In this document: positions 27,799 to 37,440 of the stretch, piece after piece
Position numbering within the stretch: the first letter of the stretch is position 1
Layout: the number at the start of each line of letters is the position of its first letter
Source of the DNA: Parvicella sp964387945
GTDB lineage: Bacteria > Bacteroidota > Bacteroidia > Flavobacteriales_D > Parvicellaceae
Direction: 5' to 3'
NCBI GenBank assembly: GCA_964387945.1
Contig: CAYLYX010000006.1
Coordinates: 62,001 to 126,000, forward strand
DNA: 64,000 nucleotides
Position numbers and translations under genes: made by a program
The notes under the pieces: model-generated
What the model was told of the DNA's origin: nothing
Databases searched by the model: none
Seen by the model: only the letters and a program-made list of their open reading frames with translations

Positions 27799-30066
27799 TT
27801 ATTTGGTCGTAAATTTCTTAATGACTCTTGATTGGTCGTCAAAAGTCAGAACTATTAGGTATTGACCAGCTGGAATGTTATTCCCAGACCAGGTCATTGT
27901 TGTTGTGTTTATTCCTTCTTGCTTATCAAGTAATCGGCCTACATAACTGTATACTTCATACGATGCTATAAGCGAAGAACTGGTTACAGTGAACTCCCCG
28001 TTATTCGGGTTAGGGTAGAGTGTAACATTAATGTTATTAGCATTTTCAATACCATCCACATCTTCAATGAGCACGCCATAATCTTCGGTCTGTCCTCTAA
28101 AGTTATTGTCGCATGGGTCTAACGAAGCTCCCACTTCATCCGATGAAACGCGCATTCTGAGGTAAGTATCTGTGGTTACATTGGATGCTGGAATCGAAAT
28201 CATGGCCGTTGGGTTATAATCGTTCAACTCTTCAAAAACAAGTTCATTGGCATCATCAAAGTCACCATCGTTGTTATAATCAATCCATGCTTTGGTGTCT
28301 TGAGGGTTCTGTGTACCTGTTCTAACCTCCAATAGGTAGGAGTTTCCAGTTTGAAGGATGGTGTTGTTCTCGCAAGAAAAGTCTTGGTAATCCTCTTCAG
28401 CGTCAGCAGAACTATTGTTGATTGTATTTAATGAAACCGTGTAGATACCATAACCACAGCAGTAAGACAATGTAGACGGTTCGCAGGTAGGGTCCAGCAA
28501 ATCAAATTCTGTAGCCACTTGAATATAAGCGGTTTGAATTAACGTATCAGAGCCATATTGGTTGGTAGTGATGAGCTGAACATCATATGTGCCATCAGTA
28601 GTATAAGTGTGCGTAGGGTTCTTCGCTACACTAGTGCTTCCATCTCCAAAGTTCCAAGCCCATGCATACGGAATGTTGGTGGAAAGATCTTCGAATTCAA
28701 CGGTGCCGTCACAAGTGTAAACAACATCGCTCGTAAAGTTTGTGTTAGGAGGGAAAGGCTCTTGCTCGACAATTATGGTATAATCTTCACACTGACCGTA
28801 GCCCGGATCTAAACAAGGCGATGGATCAGCGTTCAGGTCGTAATCGGCTATCACACGCATTCTAAGCATGGTATTTAAAACAGCAGTTGAAGGGATAACC
28901 ACAGTTGCGCTCGTGGTTGTAGAACTCGAACTGCTTGCAATTTCTTCTGTATTTGGGTTGAAAACGCCATCGTTGTTCCAATCAATCCATGCTTTGCAAT
29001 TATGTGCTGTGGGACTTCCATGCGTTGCACTAAACGTATAAGACTGTCCAGCAAAAACAGTGGTTTGATCACATGTAAAATCAGAATAACCCTCAGAAGC
29101 ATCTCCAGAAGATTTGTTGATGGTGTTGAACATTACGTTGGTAATTCCGAAGCCCAACGTTCCATCATCAGTTTGAGGTAAACACGAAGGAGTGGTTGGT
29201 GTACTTCCCGAAAGGTTGACATCTATGTAAGTAGTTTTAACTTCATCATCACTTCCGAAAGCATTCGTTGCGGTTAATGAAACTGTGTAAGTACCAGTAG
29301 ACGTATAAGTATGTGATGGATTTTGTTGTGTGGATGTATTTCCATCACCGAAATCCCACAACCAAGAGGTGGGTGAATTGGTGGACATGTCTGTGAACTG
29401 AATATCTCCAGAACACGAAACCGTAGGACTACCAATAAAGTCAGCTACAGGCGGGATATTTGGAACCTGCCATTCAAAGATGAGGTTGGGACGCAGATCA
29501 GAAACCTGTCCACCCATAGTAGAACCACACACATTTGGAGCGTCTTGACGTTCGTACATCACCATATCATTGCTCGTCTGGGTATAATATGTGGACGCAT
29601 TATTAGTAAAACTTGAATTATTGAAGCAAATATCAATGATCAAATTCGAGGTTCCGTCCCAGTTGAATGGAGTACTAAACGAGTGCATATTAACACCGGA
29701 GGTCTCAGTGTAATTACTCGGACCGAAGACAGTTGTAAGCCCAGAAGTCTGAAAATTGGAACTCCAAATGAATTCTGTACTCGTTGTGGTTCCTATTTTT
29801 ATCGTAAACCCATCTAGTTGAACACCATTTGCCTGCGCCACATCAAATCCTAGCCCATGAATGTCACCTGCACTCATTCCAGCGGCTGATAACTCGCTAG
29901 CCAAGACAATGATTTGATGTTTGGCTCCCCAATACCAGTTTCCGTAAGGAGCTGGATATTCCGTGTTATTATTAGACTGAGTGCCACTTCCAACAAAAAT
30001 GTTAGTAGTTTGAGCCATTCCTATGCAGGAAAATAGGAGTGCCATCGATAAGTATAATAGTTTCAT
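27799..30066 (-). CDS. secreted PKD/GEVED-domain protein with T9SS type A signal
   Basis: The 755-residue protein has a signal peptide (cleavage near GMAQ) and an N-terminal jelly-roll-like domain (about 20-200). Two blocks of PKD followed by a GEVED domain come next; the GEVED marks are CKAWIDWNNDGVF...GQCEDYTI and TKAWIDYNNDGDF...GQTEDYGV, with DxNNDG calcium-type loops. The C-terminal signal runs from LYPNPNNGEF to VIKKFTTK (type A). It ends 12 bp before the giant cargo gene on the same strand, so the two are probably co-transcribed. A surface or secreted binding protein is the likely role; no enzyme domain is seen. Confidence 0.87.
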   Translation of the reverse strand: MKLLYLSMALLFSCIGMAQTTNIFVGSGTQSNNNTEYPAPYGNWYWGAKHQIIVLASELSAAGMSAGDIHGLGFDVAQANGVQLDGFTIKIGTTTSTEFIWSSNFQTSGLTTVFGPSNYTETSGVNMHSFSTPFNWDGTSNLIIDICFNNSSFTNNASTYYTQTSNDMVMYERQDAPNVCGSTMGGQVSDLRPNLIFEWQVPNIPPVADFIGSPTVSCSGDIQFTDMSTNSPTSWLWDFGDGNTSTQQNPSHTYTSTGTYTVSLTATNAFGSDDEVKTTYIDVNLSGSTPTTPSCLPQTDDGTLGFGITNVMFNTINKSSGDASEGYSDFTCDQTTVFAGQSYTFSATHGSPTAHNCKAWIDWNNDGVFNPNTEEIASSSSSTTTSATVVIPSTAVLNTMLRMRVIADYDLNADPSPCLDPGYGQCEDYTIIVEQEPFPPNTNFTSDVVYTCDGTVEFEDLSTNIPYAWAWNFGDGSTSVAKNPTHTYTTDGTYDVQLITTNQYGSDTLIQTAYIQVATEFDLLDPTCEPSTLSYCCGYGIYTVSLNTINNSSADAEEDYQDFSCENNTILQTGNSYLLEVRTGTQNPQDTKAWIDYNNDGDFDDANELVFEELNDYNPTAMISIPASNVTTDTYLRMRVSSDEVGASLDPCDNNFRGQTEDYGVLIEDVDGIENANNINVTLYPNPNNGEFTVTSSSLIASYEVYSYVGRLLDKQEGINTTTMTWSGNNIPAGQYLIVLTFDDQSRVIKKFTTK

Positions 30067-30148
30067 AAAAAGTCGATTTTATATAAGACGTATATTTTAA
30101 GAATAATGTTGTTTTAACCAAGTAATTGCTTAAAAGTAATAAAGTTGC

Positions 30149-30796
30149 CTATTCTATAGAGCTTTTTTCAAGGAGATTATTTAAAGGTTCAGGATAAATT
30201 TTATGTTTCCCTTGAAATCCTGTTAAGCGAAAGTTTAGCTGTTTTTCTGTTAGGTATTCTTCTAGCTCCTTAAGTTGGTCTGGATTGTAAAACTCATCTT
30301 CATCTCCAAAGAGCACGTCAATTGGGGTGTTTACTTTAAAGTTGATTTTCTTCACGTCTACATCATCGGGAAATACACCCGCCCAGAGCACCAAGCGGTG
30401 AATAGGGTGTTGTGTCCATTCTGCCCATCGAGAGATGGTGGCAGCTCCTTGAGAAAAACCAAGAGCAACGACTTCTAACTGGTCTGTGATCGGAAGGTTT
30501 TTGATGACGTTATCTAAAAAATGACAGTAGTCTTTGATGTCATTTTCTCGATCTTCTTTCGTCATCCAACTTGCTACAACGCGACCGTTGAACCCTTTCC
30601 AATAGAATCGATGCAATCCTTCTGGGGCTATTACAACGTTTTCTGACAGGTCTATTCCTTCAAACCATTTTAGAAAGTACTCAGCCAATTGCGCATAGCC
30701 ATGACACGCTATAATTACTCGCTTTGTGGTCTTTGTGAACTGCCCTAGCTGAAAGTAGCGCGCAGTTTTGGTTGTTGGTATTTGAAATTCTTTCAT
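30149..30796 (-). CDS. alpha/beta hydrolase, phospholipase/carboxylesterase-like
   Basis: The 215-residue cytoplasmic protein has the oxyanion loop HGY (residues 32-34), nucleophile elbow GFSQG (Ser115), an acid (Asp165 or 167 in FGDEDEF) and His198 (GKHKI). This fits the carboxylesterase/thioesterase group (PF02230-like) by size and motif order. The substrate is unknown. It is divergent from alkB with a 78-bp spacer. Confidence 0.85.
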   Translation of the reverse strand: MKEFQIPTTKTARYFQLGQFTKTTKRVIIACHGYAQLAEYFLKWFEGIDLSENVVIAPEGLHRFYWKGFNGRVVASWMTKEDRENDIKDYCHFLDNVIKNLPITDQLEVVALGFSQGAATISRWAEWTQHPIHRLVLWAGVFPDDVDVKKINFKVNTPIDVLFGDEDEFYNPDQLKELEEYLTEKQLNFRLTGFQGKHKIYPEPLNNLLEKSSIE

Positions 30797-30874
30797 GTAA
30801 ACTAAAAAGAAATAATAGTTTGTATTTGTCGTTGTTTTGCAATATTTTTACAAAGTAAACAAAGCTATTGCTTC

Positions 30875-31930
30875 ATGAAGTATTTAAAGTATCTATTCTC
30901 ATATTTGTCTTTGGCGATTGGTTATGCTGGCCTTTACTTTGGTGGCTGGACGGTGTTCCTATTGGTAATCTATGCGTTTGTCATCATTCCCGCGTTGGAG
31001 TTGTTGATGGAAGGGTCAAAGTACAACCTTTCAAAGGAAGAAGAAAAAGTCATGGCTAAGGAAAAGCTGTTTGATTTTATGATCTACTTGTCTGTTCCAC
31101 TTCACTATGGATTGCTCGTTATGTTTCTTTTTTCGTTCAGGCAAGAACTTGAGTGGTGGGAGATAGTTGGGAATATTTCAATTCTTGGTATGTCTTGCGG
31201 TGTCTATGGAATTAACGTAGCGCACGAACTCGGACATAGAACCTCAAAGTTTGAACAGTTTTTGGCGAAGTCATTATTGCTCACATCGCAGTATATGCAT
31301 TTCTTCATTGAGCATAACAGAGGACATCACAATAAAGTGAGTACGGCAGATGATCCTGCTTCTTCAAGGTATAATGAACCATTGTATAAGTTCTGGTTTA
31401 GAAGTGTTACGATGAGCTATGCTTCTGCATGGAGTTTAGAACGTTTCCGTTTATCTAGAAAAGGAGAAAATTGGCTTTCGATCCATAATGAAATGATTTG
31501 GTACACCCTCATTCAGTTGGTGTTCGTTCTGACGATTGTCTGGGGATTTGGTTGGGTGGTAACTGGCTATTATTTGATCGCTGCTGTCTTTGGGTTCTTG
31601 TTGCTTGAAACGGTCAACTACATCGAACATTATGGACTGTCTAGAAAAAAAGGTGATCACGGCTATCATAAAGTTTTACCGATTCATAGTTGGAACAGTA
31701 ATCACCCGCTGGGCAGGCTAATTTTATTTGAGTTGAGCAGGCACAGTGATCACCATTTTCGAGCAAATAGAAAATATCAAATTTTAAGATATCATGAGGA
31801 TTCTCCACAAATGCCAACGGGTTATCCGGGTATGATGGTATTGTCATTATTTCCACCGCTTTGGTTTCGTGTGATGAACCCCAGAGTGCGAGCGCTACAA
31901 GAAAAGTATACCGAAAAATTAGCCGCTTAG
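30875..31930 (+). CDS. alkB: alkane 1-monooxygenase
   Basis: The 351-residue membrane protein has six hydrophobic helices and all the di-iron histidine boxes of AlkB: HELGHR, EHNRGHH with DPASSRYNE, and RHSDHH, plus NYIEHYGL. AlkB hydroxylates the terminal carbon of medium to long alkanes using O2 and electrons from a rubredoxin, which is neither fused nor nearby. The gene stands alone; the adjacent hydrolase is on the other strand. A role in alkane or lipid turnover by a marine cell is inferred. Confidence 0.93.
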   Translation: MKYLKYLFSYLSLAIGYAGLYFGGWTVFLLVIYAFVIIPALELLMEGSKYNLSKEEEKVMAKEKLFDFMIYLSVPLHYGLLVMFLFSFRQELEWWEIVGNISILGMSCGVYGINVAHELGHRTSKFEQFLAKSLLLTSQYMHFFIEHNRGHHNKVSTADDPASSRYNEPLYKFWFRSVTMSYASAWSLERFRLSRKGENWLSIHNEMIWYTLIQLVFVLTIVWGFGWVVTGYYLIAAVFGFLLLETVNYIEHYGLSRKKGDHGYHKVLPIHSWNSNHPLGRLILFELSRHSDHHFRANRKYQILRYHEDSPQMPTGYPGMMVLSLFPPLWFRVMNPRVRALQEKYTEKLAA

Positions 31931-31931
31931 T

Positions 31932-32987
31932 TTAGTTAGGCTGAGGAGCCACTGCTTGCTTGGGCAAAAAATAGGATTTGGGCTTCATGAGTACATCCCA
32001 GGAGTAGTACTGTACTTTCACCAATTCATCACTTCCGTTTACGCTACACAATCCTCTTCCGATGTCTATCGCAAGCCCTCCAGTTTCGGTCGTGTTGTAA
32101 TTGTCCCATACCCTTGCTTCAGTTTGTTCTCCATTTGCATCAGTGACTGTTAGGGTAAAGAGAGGTGGTTGTGCCAATATACTATCTTGTTGTTGTGGAC
32201 TCAGATGACTGGCATCACTTTCATAATAGATTTCTGTGTAATGGGAAACAAAGTGGCGTACTCCGTCTGCATCAAATTGATCAATAGGTGAGCTATCCCA
32301 GTTGAGTAGTTTGACCTCTCCGGCATCAGAAACCTCTACTTTGTAAGACTCTTCCACGTTCTGATGATTTTCAACTTCAATTTTGGCAATTTCACCTGGC
32401 TTGTAGATGAAAACTCCCGGAAATTTCCATTCGTTCGTGGAAATAAAGAATCGGGTATCGAGCGTTCCATAAACACCCGGTTTGTGCATAATAAATGGCT
32501 CAGGAGAACGCATTATAGTTCCCGTAGATGGGTCGCGAACTTCTAGCAGCATATGAGTTCCCATGTGATCGTTTGTAGGTCCACCTACATACCAAATTTT
32601 TTGTGGTTCGTCCTCCCCGTTAAAAAAGAATTCTACTTTCTTATGACGAATGGCTAGCTGCTGAATCACATTTTCTTTTGCATCGTCCGAAAGTGACTGT
32701 TTTACCTGAATTTGGTAAGCTGTTTCCAGAATTAAGTTCGCATTGTAGGGTTGAGCTTTTTCTCCCGTAGATTCGATAATCCACTCGTTGCCAATTCTCA
32801 ATAACGTAATGCTTCCGACATCTTTTTCGGTAATTTTGATTTTGGTTACATTGGCGGTGTCCTTAATGTTAAAGTCTGACAGCGCTTCATCTGCAACTTC
32901 TCGCTCAGACTGAAATAAGTTATAGGCGTATATTCCTCCTGCGATAAGCGCAACAACAAGAATAACTAAAGGCAAGATTTTCTTCAT
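31932..32987 (-). CDS. DUF4340 domain protein of the gld operon
   Basis: The 351-residue protein has one N-terminal membrane helix (about 5-23) and a mostly beta-strand periplasmic part repeating the DUF4340 pattern (VTKIKITEKDVGSITLLRIG, IAKIEVENHQ). It lies 21 bp after gldG on the same strand, so it is the third gene of a gldF-gldG-DUF4340 unit. DUF4340 proteins next to GldG-like ABC systems are widespread, which suggests a partner of the complex. The product of this gene is otherwise unknown. Confidence 0.8.
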   Translation of the reverse strand: MKKILPLVILVVALIAGGIYAYNLFQSEREVADEALSDFNIKDTANVTKIKITEKDVGSITLLRIGNEWIIESTGEKAQPYNANLILETAYQIQVKQSLSDDAKENVIQQLAIRHKKVEFFFNGEDEPQKIWYVGGPTNDHMGTHMLLEVRDPSTGTIMRSPEPFIMHKPGVYGTLDTRFFISTNEWKFPGVFIYKPGEIAKIEVENHQNVEESYKVEVSDAGEVKLLNWDSSPIDQFDADGVRHFVSHYTEIYYESDASHLSPQQQDSILAQPPLFTLTVTDANGEQTEARVWDNYNTTETGGLAIDIGRGLCSVNGSDELVKVQYYSWDVLMKPKSYFLPKQAVAPQPN

Positions 32988-33008
32988 AATAAACGTACTT
33001 CAAGGAAG

Positions 33009-34859
33009 TCAGGAAATGTAGCGTTTTCTTCTTATCCACCACTGCACCACTCCGATCACAATTACAAAGATAAATGGAACAAGGAGATTTATCAACACCC
33101 ATTTTCCTCTATTGTAGAAAACCTCATCCTTATTGAGGAAACGGGGCGGTGTAACACGTGATCGTAAGGGAATCAAGTATTCGTTGCCCGTCATTCGGTC
33201 AATCACGTTATGTAAGAAAACTGTATTACCGTAGATCATTTCACCGGTAACGTAAGGATCGTAGTTTACGTTGATAGGATTTAAGTCATAACCACCGTTC
33301 TTCCTAGGTACAAAATGAATATCATTTCTTAGGAAGTCACCATCACCAATAACCATCATGCTTGTAGGTTTGCTGATGTCTTTGAAAGGTTTGTTTTTGT
33401 CGGCTAGCTGCTGCTTCAGTGTTTCATCAATGTCTTTAAAAAAGGTGGTAAATTCACCTTCCAATAGCACAGCTAGTGGTTCATTGATAGGTTTTTCGTC
33501 CAAAGGTTTGAAGAACGTACCAGGAACTTCAATGTCTAAATTGTCATTAACGATGATCGCATCGTCATAGCGAATTCGTGTGAACGCTTGAAAAACCCTA
33601 TGTTTACTATCTGTTTCTAGTAAGACGGTTTTCTTACAAGAAGTTCCTTGATTGATGTTAATTACACTTGGGTATTTTAGTTTTACACGTCCAATGTTCT
33701 TCGTCAGCTCGCTGCCTTCTTTCGTTACGCAGGCATGTGGATACCATTGTTCTACGATGGGGTCGATCTCAGCCACTGGCTGGTTCATATCGTTGAAATA
33801 GTATTTATTCCAAGCGGGTTGAAAACGAAAGTCCCATCTTAATTGAGGAGCACAAATGTTGTTGGAGATAAAGTTTTGCTTAATACCTGCTCCATATTTG
33901 TAGAGCATCTTCTCTAAATTCTCATGCTGAACGTTAGGCTCAGATTGCGTAATGAACTTCATCGGAAAGGCTAAGCTGTCTTCATGCGAGTCGATCATAT
34001 CTACGGACCAAATCACCTTCCCTCCGTTCATGATGAACTGATCAACTGCCAGTAGCTCCATGTCTGAAAATGCCTTGTAAGGTCTGGCAACGATCAATAC
34101 GTCTGTTTCATTTAGCGCATTGAAATCAACAAACTCCTTATTGAGCGAGTCGTTTTTAACAATGAGATTTACAGCAGTATCCACCACGTAAAACTCTTTT
34201 AACTCAATGTAAGCAGAAGTAGCCTCGATATTGGATAGCTCTCCATGTCCCCTCAAGAAAGAAACCGTTTTCTTGGGTTGCCCGGTGGCACTGTAAAAAC
34301 CTTTGAGGAGTTCGTATTCAATGTATTTGATTTTATCCTCTACGTATTTTTCGGTTACATTGGTGATATCTGGCATGATATCGATCAGCACCGTACTGCT
34401 ATTGTAACGCAACTCAACGATAGGATAGAACTCTGAGTAAGATGCTTTGCCTTGATCATATGTGGTAATGCGGTTTCCTTTTACAAACTTCGATTTGAAT
34501 ATTTGCTTGTACTTCTCGGTAAGTTCAGGATCCTCGTTAATATCAATGAACTTGTATTTAATTTTGTTTCCTGCATAGGCTTGAAACTCGTCCATTTTAT
34601 CTTTGAGGGCTTGTCTAAACTTTTGGATGACCGGAGGTAAGTCGTCTCCTTCCAAATAAATAACAACATCCATTACATTCTCAGCTTCTAATTCAAGAAA
34701 CTCAATGGTTTTTGGATGCAACGAGTGAATCTTGTCTTCAGTCAAATCCACGCGATAAAACTTATAGCCTGCAATGAAATTGACTACAAAGATGATACCG
34801 ATCAAAACAACCAGTTCAATAATGTGGCGATATTTCGGGCTTCGTCTTTTCATTACCAA
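33009..34859 (-). CDS. gldG: gliding motility-associated ABC transporter protein GldG
   Basis: The 616-residue protein has an N-terminal membrane helix, a large periplasmic ABC_transp_aux domain (about 30-560, including YIELKEFYVVDTAVNL and GGKVIWSVDM) and a C-terminal helix (about 585-610) with a basic tail. With GldF and the ATPase GldA it forms an ABC transporter needed for gliding in Flavobacterium johnsoniae. The start overlaps gldF by 7 bp. gldA is not in the window; elsewhere it is often unlinked. Confidence 0.9.
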   Translation of the reverse strand: MVMKRRSPKYRHIIELVVLIGIIFVVNFIAGYKFYRVDLTEDKIHSLHPKTIEFLELEAENVMDVVIYLEGDDLPPVIQKFRQALKDKMDEFQAYAGNKIKYKFIDINEDPELTEKYKQIFKSKFVKGNRITTYDQGKASYSEFYPIVELRYNSSTVLIDIMPDITNVTEKYVEDKIKYIEYELLKGFYSATGQPKKTVSFLRGHGELSNIEATSAYIELKEFYVVDTAVNLIVKNDSLNKEFVDFNALNETDVLIVARPYKAFSDMELLAVDQFIMNGGKVIWSVDMIDSHEDSLAFPMKFITQSEPNVQHENLEKMLYKYGAGIKQNFISNNICAPQLRWDFRFQPAWNKYYFNDMNQPVAEIDPIVEQWYPHACVTKEGSELTKNIGRVKLKYPSVININQGTSCKKTVLLETDSKHRVFQAFTRIRYDDAIIVNDNLDIEVPGTFFKPLDEKPINEPLAVLLEGEFTTFFKDIDETLKQQLADKNKPFKDISKPTSMMVIGDGDFLRNDIHFVPRKNGGYDLNPINVNYDPYVTGEMIYGNTVFLHNVIDRMTGNEYLIPLRSRVTPPRFLNKDEVFYNRGKWVLINLLVPFIFVIVIGVVQWWIRRKRYIS

Positions 34860-35581
34860 AATCGGCTTTGTAAAGAAAGTTTAGTACTAAATAAAAATAG
34901 CGCGATGGTTCCTAGATAATAGATCACGTCTCTGGAGTCTATCACTCCTTTTTGCATGCTTTCAAAATGCTCCTGAATGCTCAATTTAATAAAGAAAAGA
35001 TCCCATGGTGCAACAAACTTTTCGGCAAAAAACTGGAATCCTACATAGAGCAAGAAGCACAATAAAACAGCTAGCAAAAATGCAATAATCTGATTTTTAG
35101 TAATGCTAGACGCGAAGTTTCCAATAGCCACGAAAGTCATTCCTAACAATAGAAGTCCGGTGTAGCTCCCCCATGTACTTGCATGGTCAATATTGCCCTT
35201 TACTTCTCCCAATTGAATGATGGAGTAATAGTAAACCAGCGTGGGTAGTAAAGCAAAGAGAACCAGCGTGCTTCCTGCCAAAAACTTTGCAAAAATGATT
35301 CCGAGATCACTGATCGGTTTCGTGAGTAAAATCTCAATCGTGCCGTTTCTTTTCTCATCGGCAAACGAACGCATCGTAATGGCGGGAATGAGAAACATAA
35401 AAACATAGGGCGCGATGGCAAAAAAGGAAAAGAGCGAAGCCTCTCCGTAATCCAATATATTATTGGGTCCGGAAAACTGCCAGAGAAACATTCCGGTGGT
35501 AGTGAGGAATACTGCTATAGCAATATAGCCCACCAGTGAGTTCAAAAAACTTCTTATTTCTTTAAGGTAAAGCGCTTTCAC
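34853..35581 (-). CDS. gldF: gliding motility-associated ABC transporter permease GldF
   Basis: The 242-residue protein has six membrane helices and the ABC-2 permease pattern (TMRSFADEKRNGTIEILLTKPIS), matching GldF, the membrane subunit of the Gld ABC transporter. It is the first gene of the gldF-gldG-DUF4340 unit. The gene-free region upstream (35582-35937) should carry its promoter. Confidence 0.92.
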   Translation of the reverse strand: MKALYLKEIRSFLNSLVGYIAIAVFLTTTGMFLWQFSGPNNILDYGEASLFSFFAIAPYVFMFLIPAITMRSFADEKRNGTIEILLTKPISDLGIIFAKFLAGSTLVLFALLPTLVYYYSIIQLGEVKGNIDHASTWGSYTGLLLLGMTFVAIGNFASSITKNQIIAFLLAVLLCFLLYVGFQFFAEKFVAPWDLFFIKLSIQEHFESMQKGVIDSRDVIYYLGTIALFLFSTKLSLQSRFW

Positions 35582-35937
35582 TACTTGTTATAACTTGATT
35601 TACTTTTTTGGTAACAGGATCATCGTCCGGTAACATTGCAAAAATATAAGTTGAACCCGCTTTGAGCAGGAAGCCTTGTCTAAGTTATAAACATTGCGTA
35701 ATGGATACACCGTTAATTATTGTGGAGTAGCAACCAACAAGGGAAAGGTTGTTAACGATTCGTCTTGATGTTAATAAGTTGTTAATCAGCAAATAAGAGT
35801 TTGTGCTTTGGTGAAAATTGTTCATAACTCATGTCGGGTCAGTTGGTTAAACAAAAATCTGTGTAAAACTGGGTGGCTCTTTTCATGGAATTGGCTGTAC
35901 TTGCACTTAATTTTGTAAGGCAGAAAAATGGCTAACT
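35582..35937. other. gene-free region with DnaA-box-like 9-mers; candidate origin region
   Basis: This 356-bp AT-rich stretch lies between gldF and a UPF0173 gene followed by parAB. Six 9-mers related to the DnaA box (TTATCCACA) lie on the minus strand at 35721 (TACTCCACA), 35750 (TCGTTAACA), 35769 (TTATTAACA), 35780 (TGATTAACA), 35819 (TTATGAACA) and 35860 (TTTTACACA, which fits TTWTNCACA). All point the same way. No perfect box is present, and TTAACA is common in AT-rich DNA. Confidence 0.35.
35908..35915 (+). promoter_or_regulatory. -7 promoter element before the UPF0173 gene
   Basis: TAATTTTG matches TAnnTTTG 22 bp before the start codon. TTGG at 35891 is closer than the usual 18-19 bp spacing for a -33 element. 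Confidence 0.4.
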
Positions 35938-36618
35938 ATGAAAGTACAATTCCTTGGACATGCGACAATTTATGTGGAAATAGTTGGGAGAAAAATTCTT
36001 TTCGACCCATTTATAACTCCGAATGAACTGGCAAAGGATATTGACGTAGATAGCATTGAAGCGGATTATATTTTTGTGTCGCATGGACACGAAGATCATG
36101 TAGCGGATGTAGAGTCTATTGCTAAGCGAACAGGAGCAAAGATTGTGGCCAACTTCGAAGTGGCAACTTGGTTCAATGAAAAGGGTTGTGAGAATTTTCA
36201 TCCGATGAATCATGGTGGAAAATGGGAGTTTGACTTTGGAACGGTAAAATATGTCAATGCTGTTCACAGTTCAACCCTGCCAGATGGATCTTGCGGAGGA
36301 AATCCCGGAGGGTTTGTATTTGAGACGAAAGAAGGGAATTTCTACTACGCAGGAGATACTGCACTTACCATGGATATGAAGTTGATACCCATGCAGACCC
36401 AATTGGATTTTGCGATCTTGCCCATCGGAGATAATTTTACCATGGGTATAAAGGATGCCATCATTGCGGCTCAATTTGTTGAAGTAGATAAAGTACTTGC
36501 AATGCATTTTGATACGTTTGGGTACATAAAAATTGATCATGATCAAGCGAAGGCTGAGTTCAAAGAAGCAGATATTGAACTTACGATTTTAGGAATAGGA
36601 GAATCTGCTGAACTTTAA
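35938..36618 (+). CDS. UPF0173 metal-dependent hydrolase (metallo-beta-lactamase fold)
   Basis: The 226-residue protein has the metal motif HxHxDH (SHGHEDH, about 49-55), further His in AVHSS and MHFDTFG, and the N-terminal FLGHATIYVE strand. This matches the UPF0173/YtkL group. Substrate unknown. It starts the + strand run UPF0173-parA-parB-DUF5683; parA follows 12 bp later, so they are likely co-transcribed. Confidence 0.9.
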   Translation: MKVQFLGHATIYVEIVGRKILFDPFITPNELAKDIDVDSIEADYIFVSHGHEDHVADVESIAKRTGAKIVANFEVATWFNEKGCENFHPMNHGGKWEFDFGTVKYVNAVHSSTLPDGSCGGNPGGFVFETKEGNFYYAGDTALTMDMKLIPMQTQLDFAILPIGDNFTMGIKDAIIAAQFVEVDKVLAMHFDTFGYIKIDHDQAKAEFKEADIELTILGIGESAEL

Positions 36619-36630
36619 TTAAAAGATTAT

Positions 36631-37440
36631 ATGGGAAAAGTAATATCAGTTGCCAATCAGAAAGGTGGAGTAGGGAAGACAACGACAGCTATTAATTTAG
36701 CGGCAAGCTTGGGAGTGCTTGACAAAAAGACGCTTATTGTGGATGCTGACCCGCAGGCCAACGCTACTTCTGGAGTAGGGTTTGATCCTACCAATGTAAA
36801 AGCGAGTATTTATCAGGCGTTGATTAATGGAGAAGAAGCAGAGCACCTGATCCTTCAAACCAATAATCCCAATTTGTATCTTCTTCCTGCTCATATTGAT
36901 TTGGTAGGAGCAGAAATTGAAATGATCAACTTGCCCAACCGGGAGTTTATCATGAAGCGCATGATTGATGAAGTGAAAGATCAGTTTGATTACATCATTG
37001 TAGATTGTTCACCATCACTTGGACTAATAACGCTTAATGCACTTACGGCATCTGATTCTGTAGTGATTCCAGTGCAATGTGAGTACTTTGCTTTGGAAGG
37101 ACTTGGAAAACTATTGAATACAGTAAAGATTGTTCAGTCTAGACTGAATACAGACCTAGAAATAGAAGGCTTATTATTAACTATGTACGATACACGTTTG
37201 AGGTTGGCCAATCAGGTGGTGGAAGAAGTGAAAACACATTTTCAGCAATTGGTTTTTGATACCTTAATTCACAGAAATACTACGCTTGGAGAAGCTCCAA
37301 GTCATGGAGAGACTGTGATTATGCACGATGCTACTTGCAAAGGGGCGATTAACTATCTAAACCTAGCAAAAGAGTTGATTACAAAGAATGATGAAAGAGC
37401 CGTTGCTATAGCGGCAAATGAAGTAAGTGATGAGTGCTAA
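36631..37440 (+). CDS. parA: chromosome partitioning ATPase ParA (Soj)
   Basis: The 269-residue protein has the deviant Walker A (KGGVGKTTTAINLA, residues 11-24), Walker A' (VDADPQANAT) and Walker B (DYIIVDCSPSLGL). It is the short chromosomal ParA type without an N-terminal DNA-binding extension. It moves ParB-parS complexes over the nucleoid. parB overlaps its end by 11 bp. Confidence 0.95.
   Translation: MGKVISVANQKGGVGKTTTAINLAASLGVLDKKTLIVDADPQANATSGVGFDPTNVKASIYQALINGEEAEHLILQTNNPNLYLLPAHIDLVGAEIEMINLPNREFIMKRMIDEVKDQFDYIIVDCSPSLGLITLNALTASDSVVIPVQCEYFALEGLGKLLNTVKIVQSRLNTDLEIEGLLLTMYDTRLRLANQVVEEVKTHFQQLVFDTLIHRNTTLGEAPSHGETVIMHDATCKGAINYLNLAKELITKNDERAVAIAANEVSDEC

Noticed and set aside
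33150..33165. parS-like site (TGTAACACGTGATCGT)
   Set aside because: Only the left half and CACGTG core match the parS consensus; the right half does not, and it is inside gldG coding sequence.
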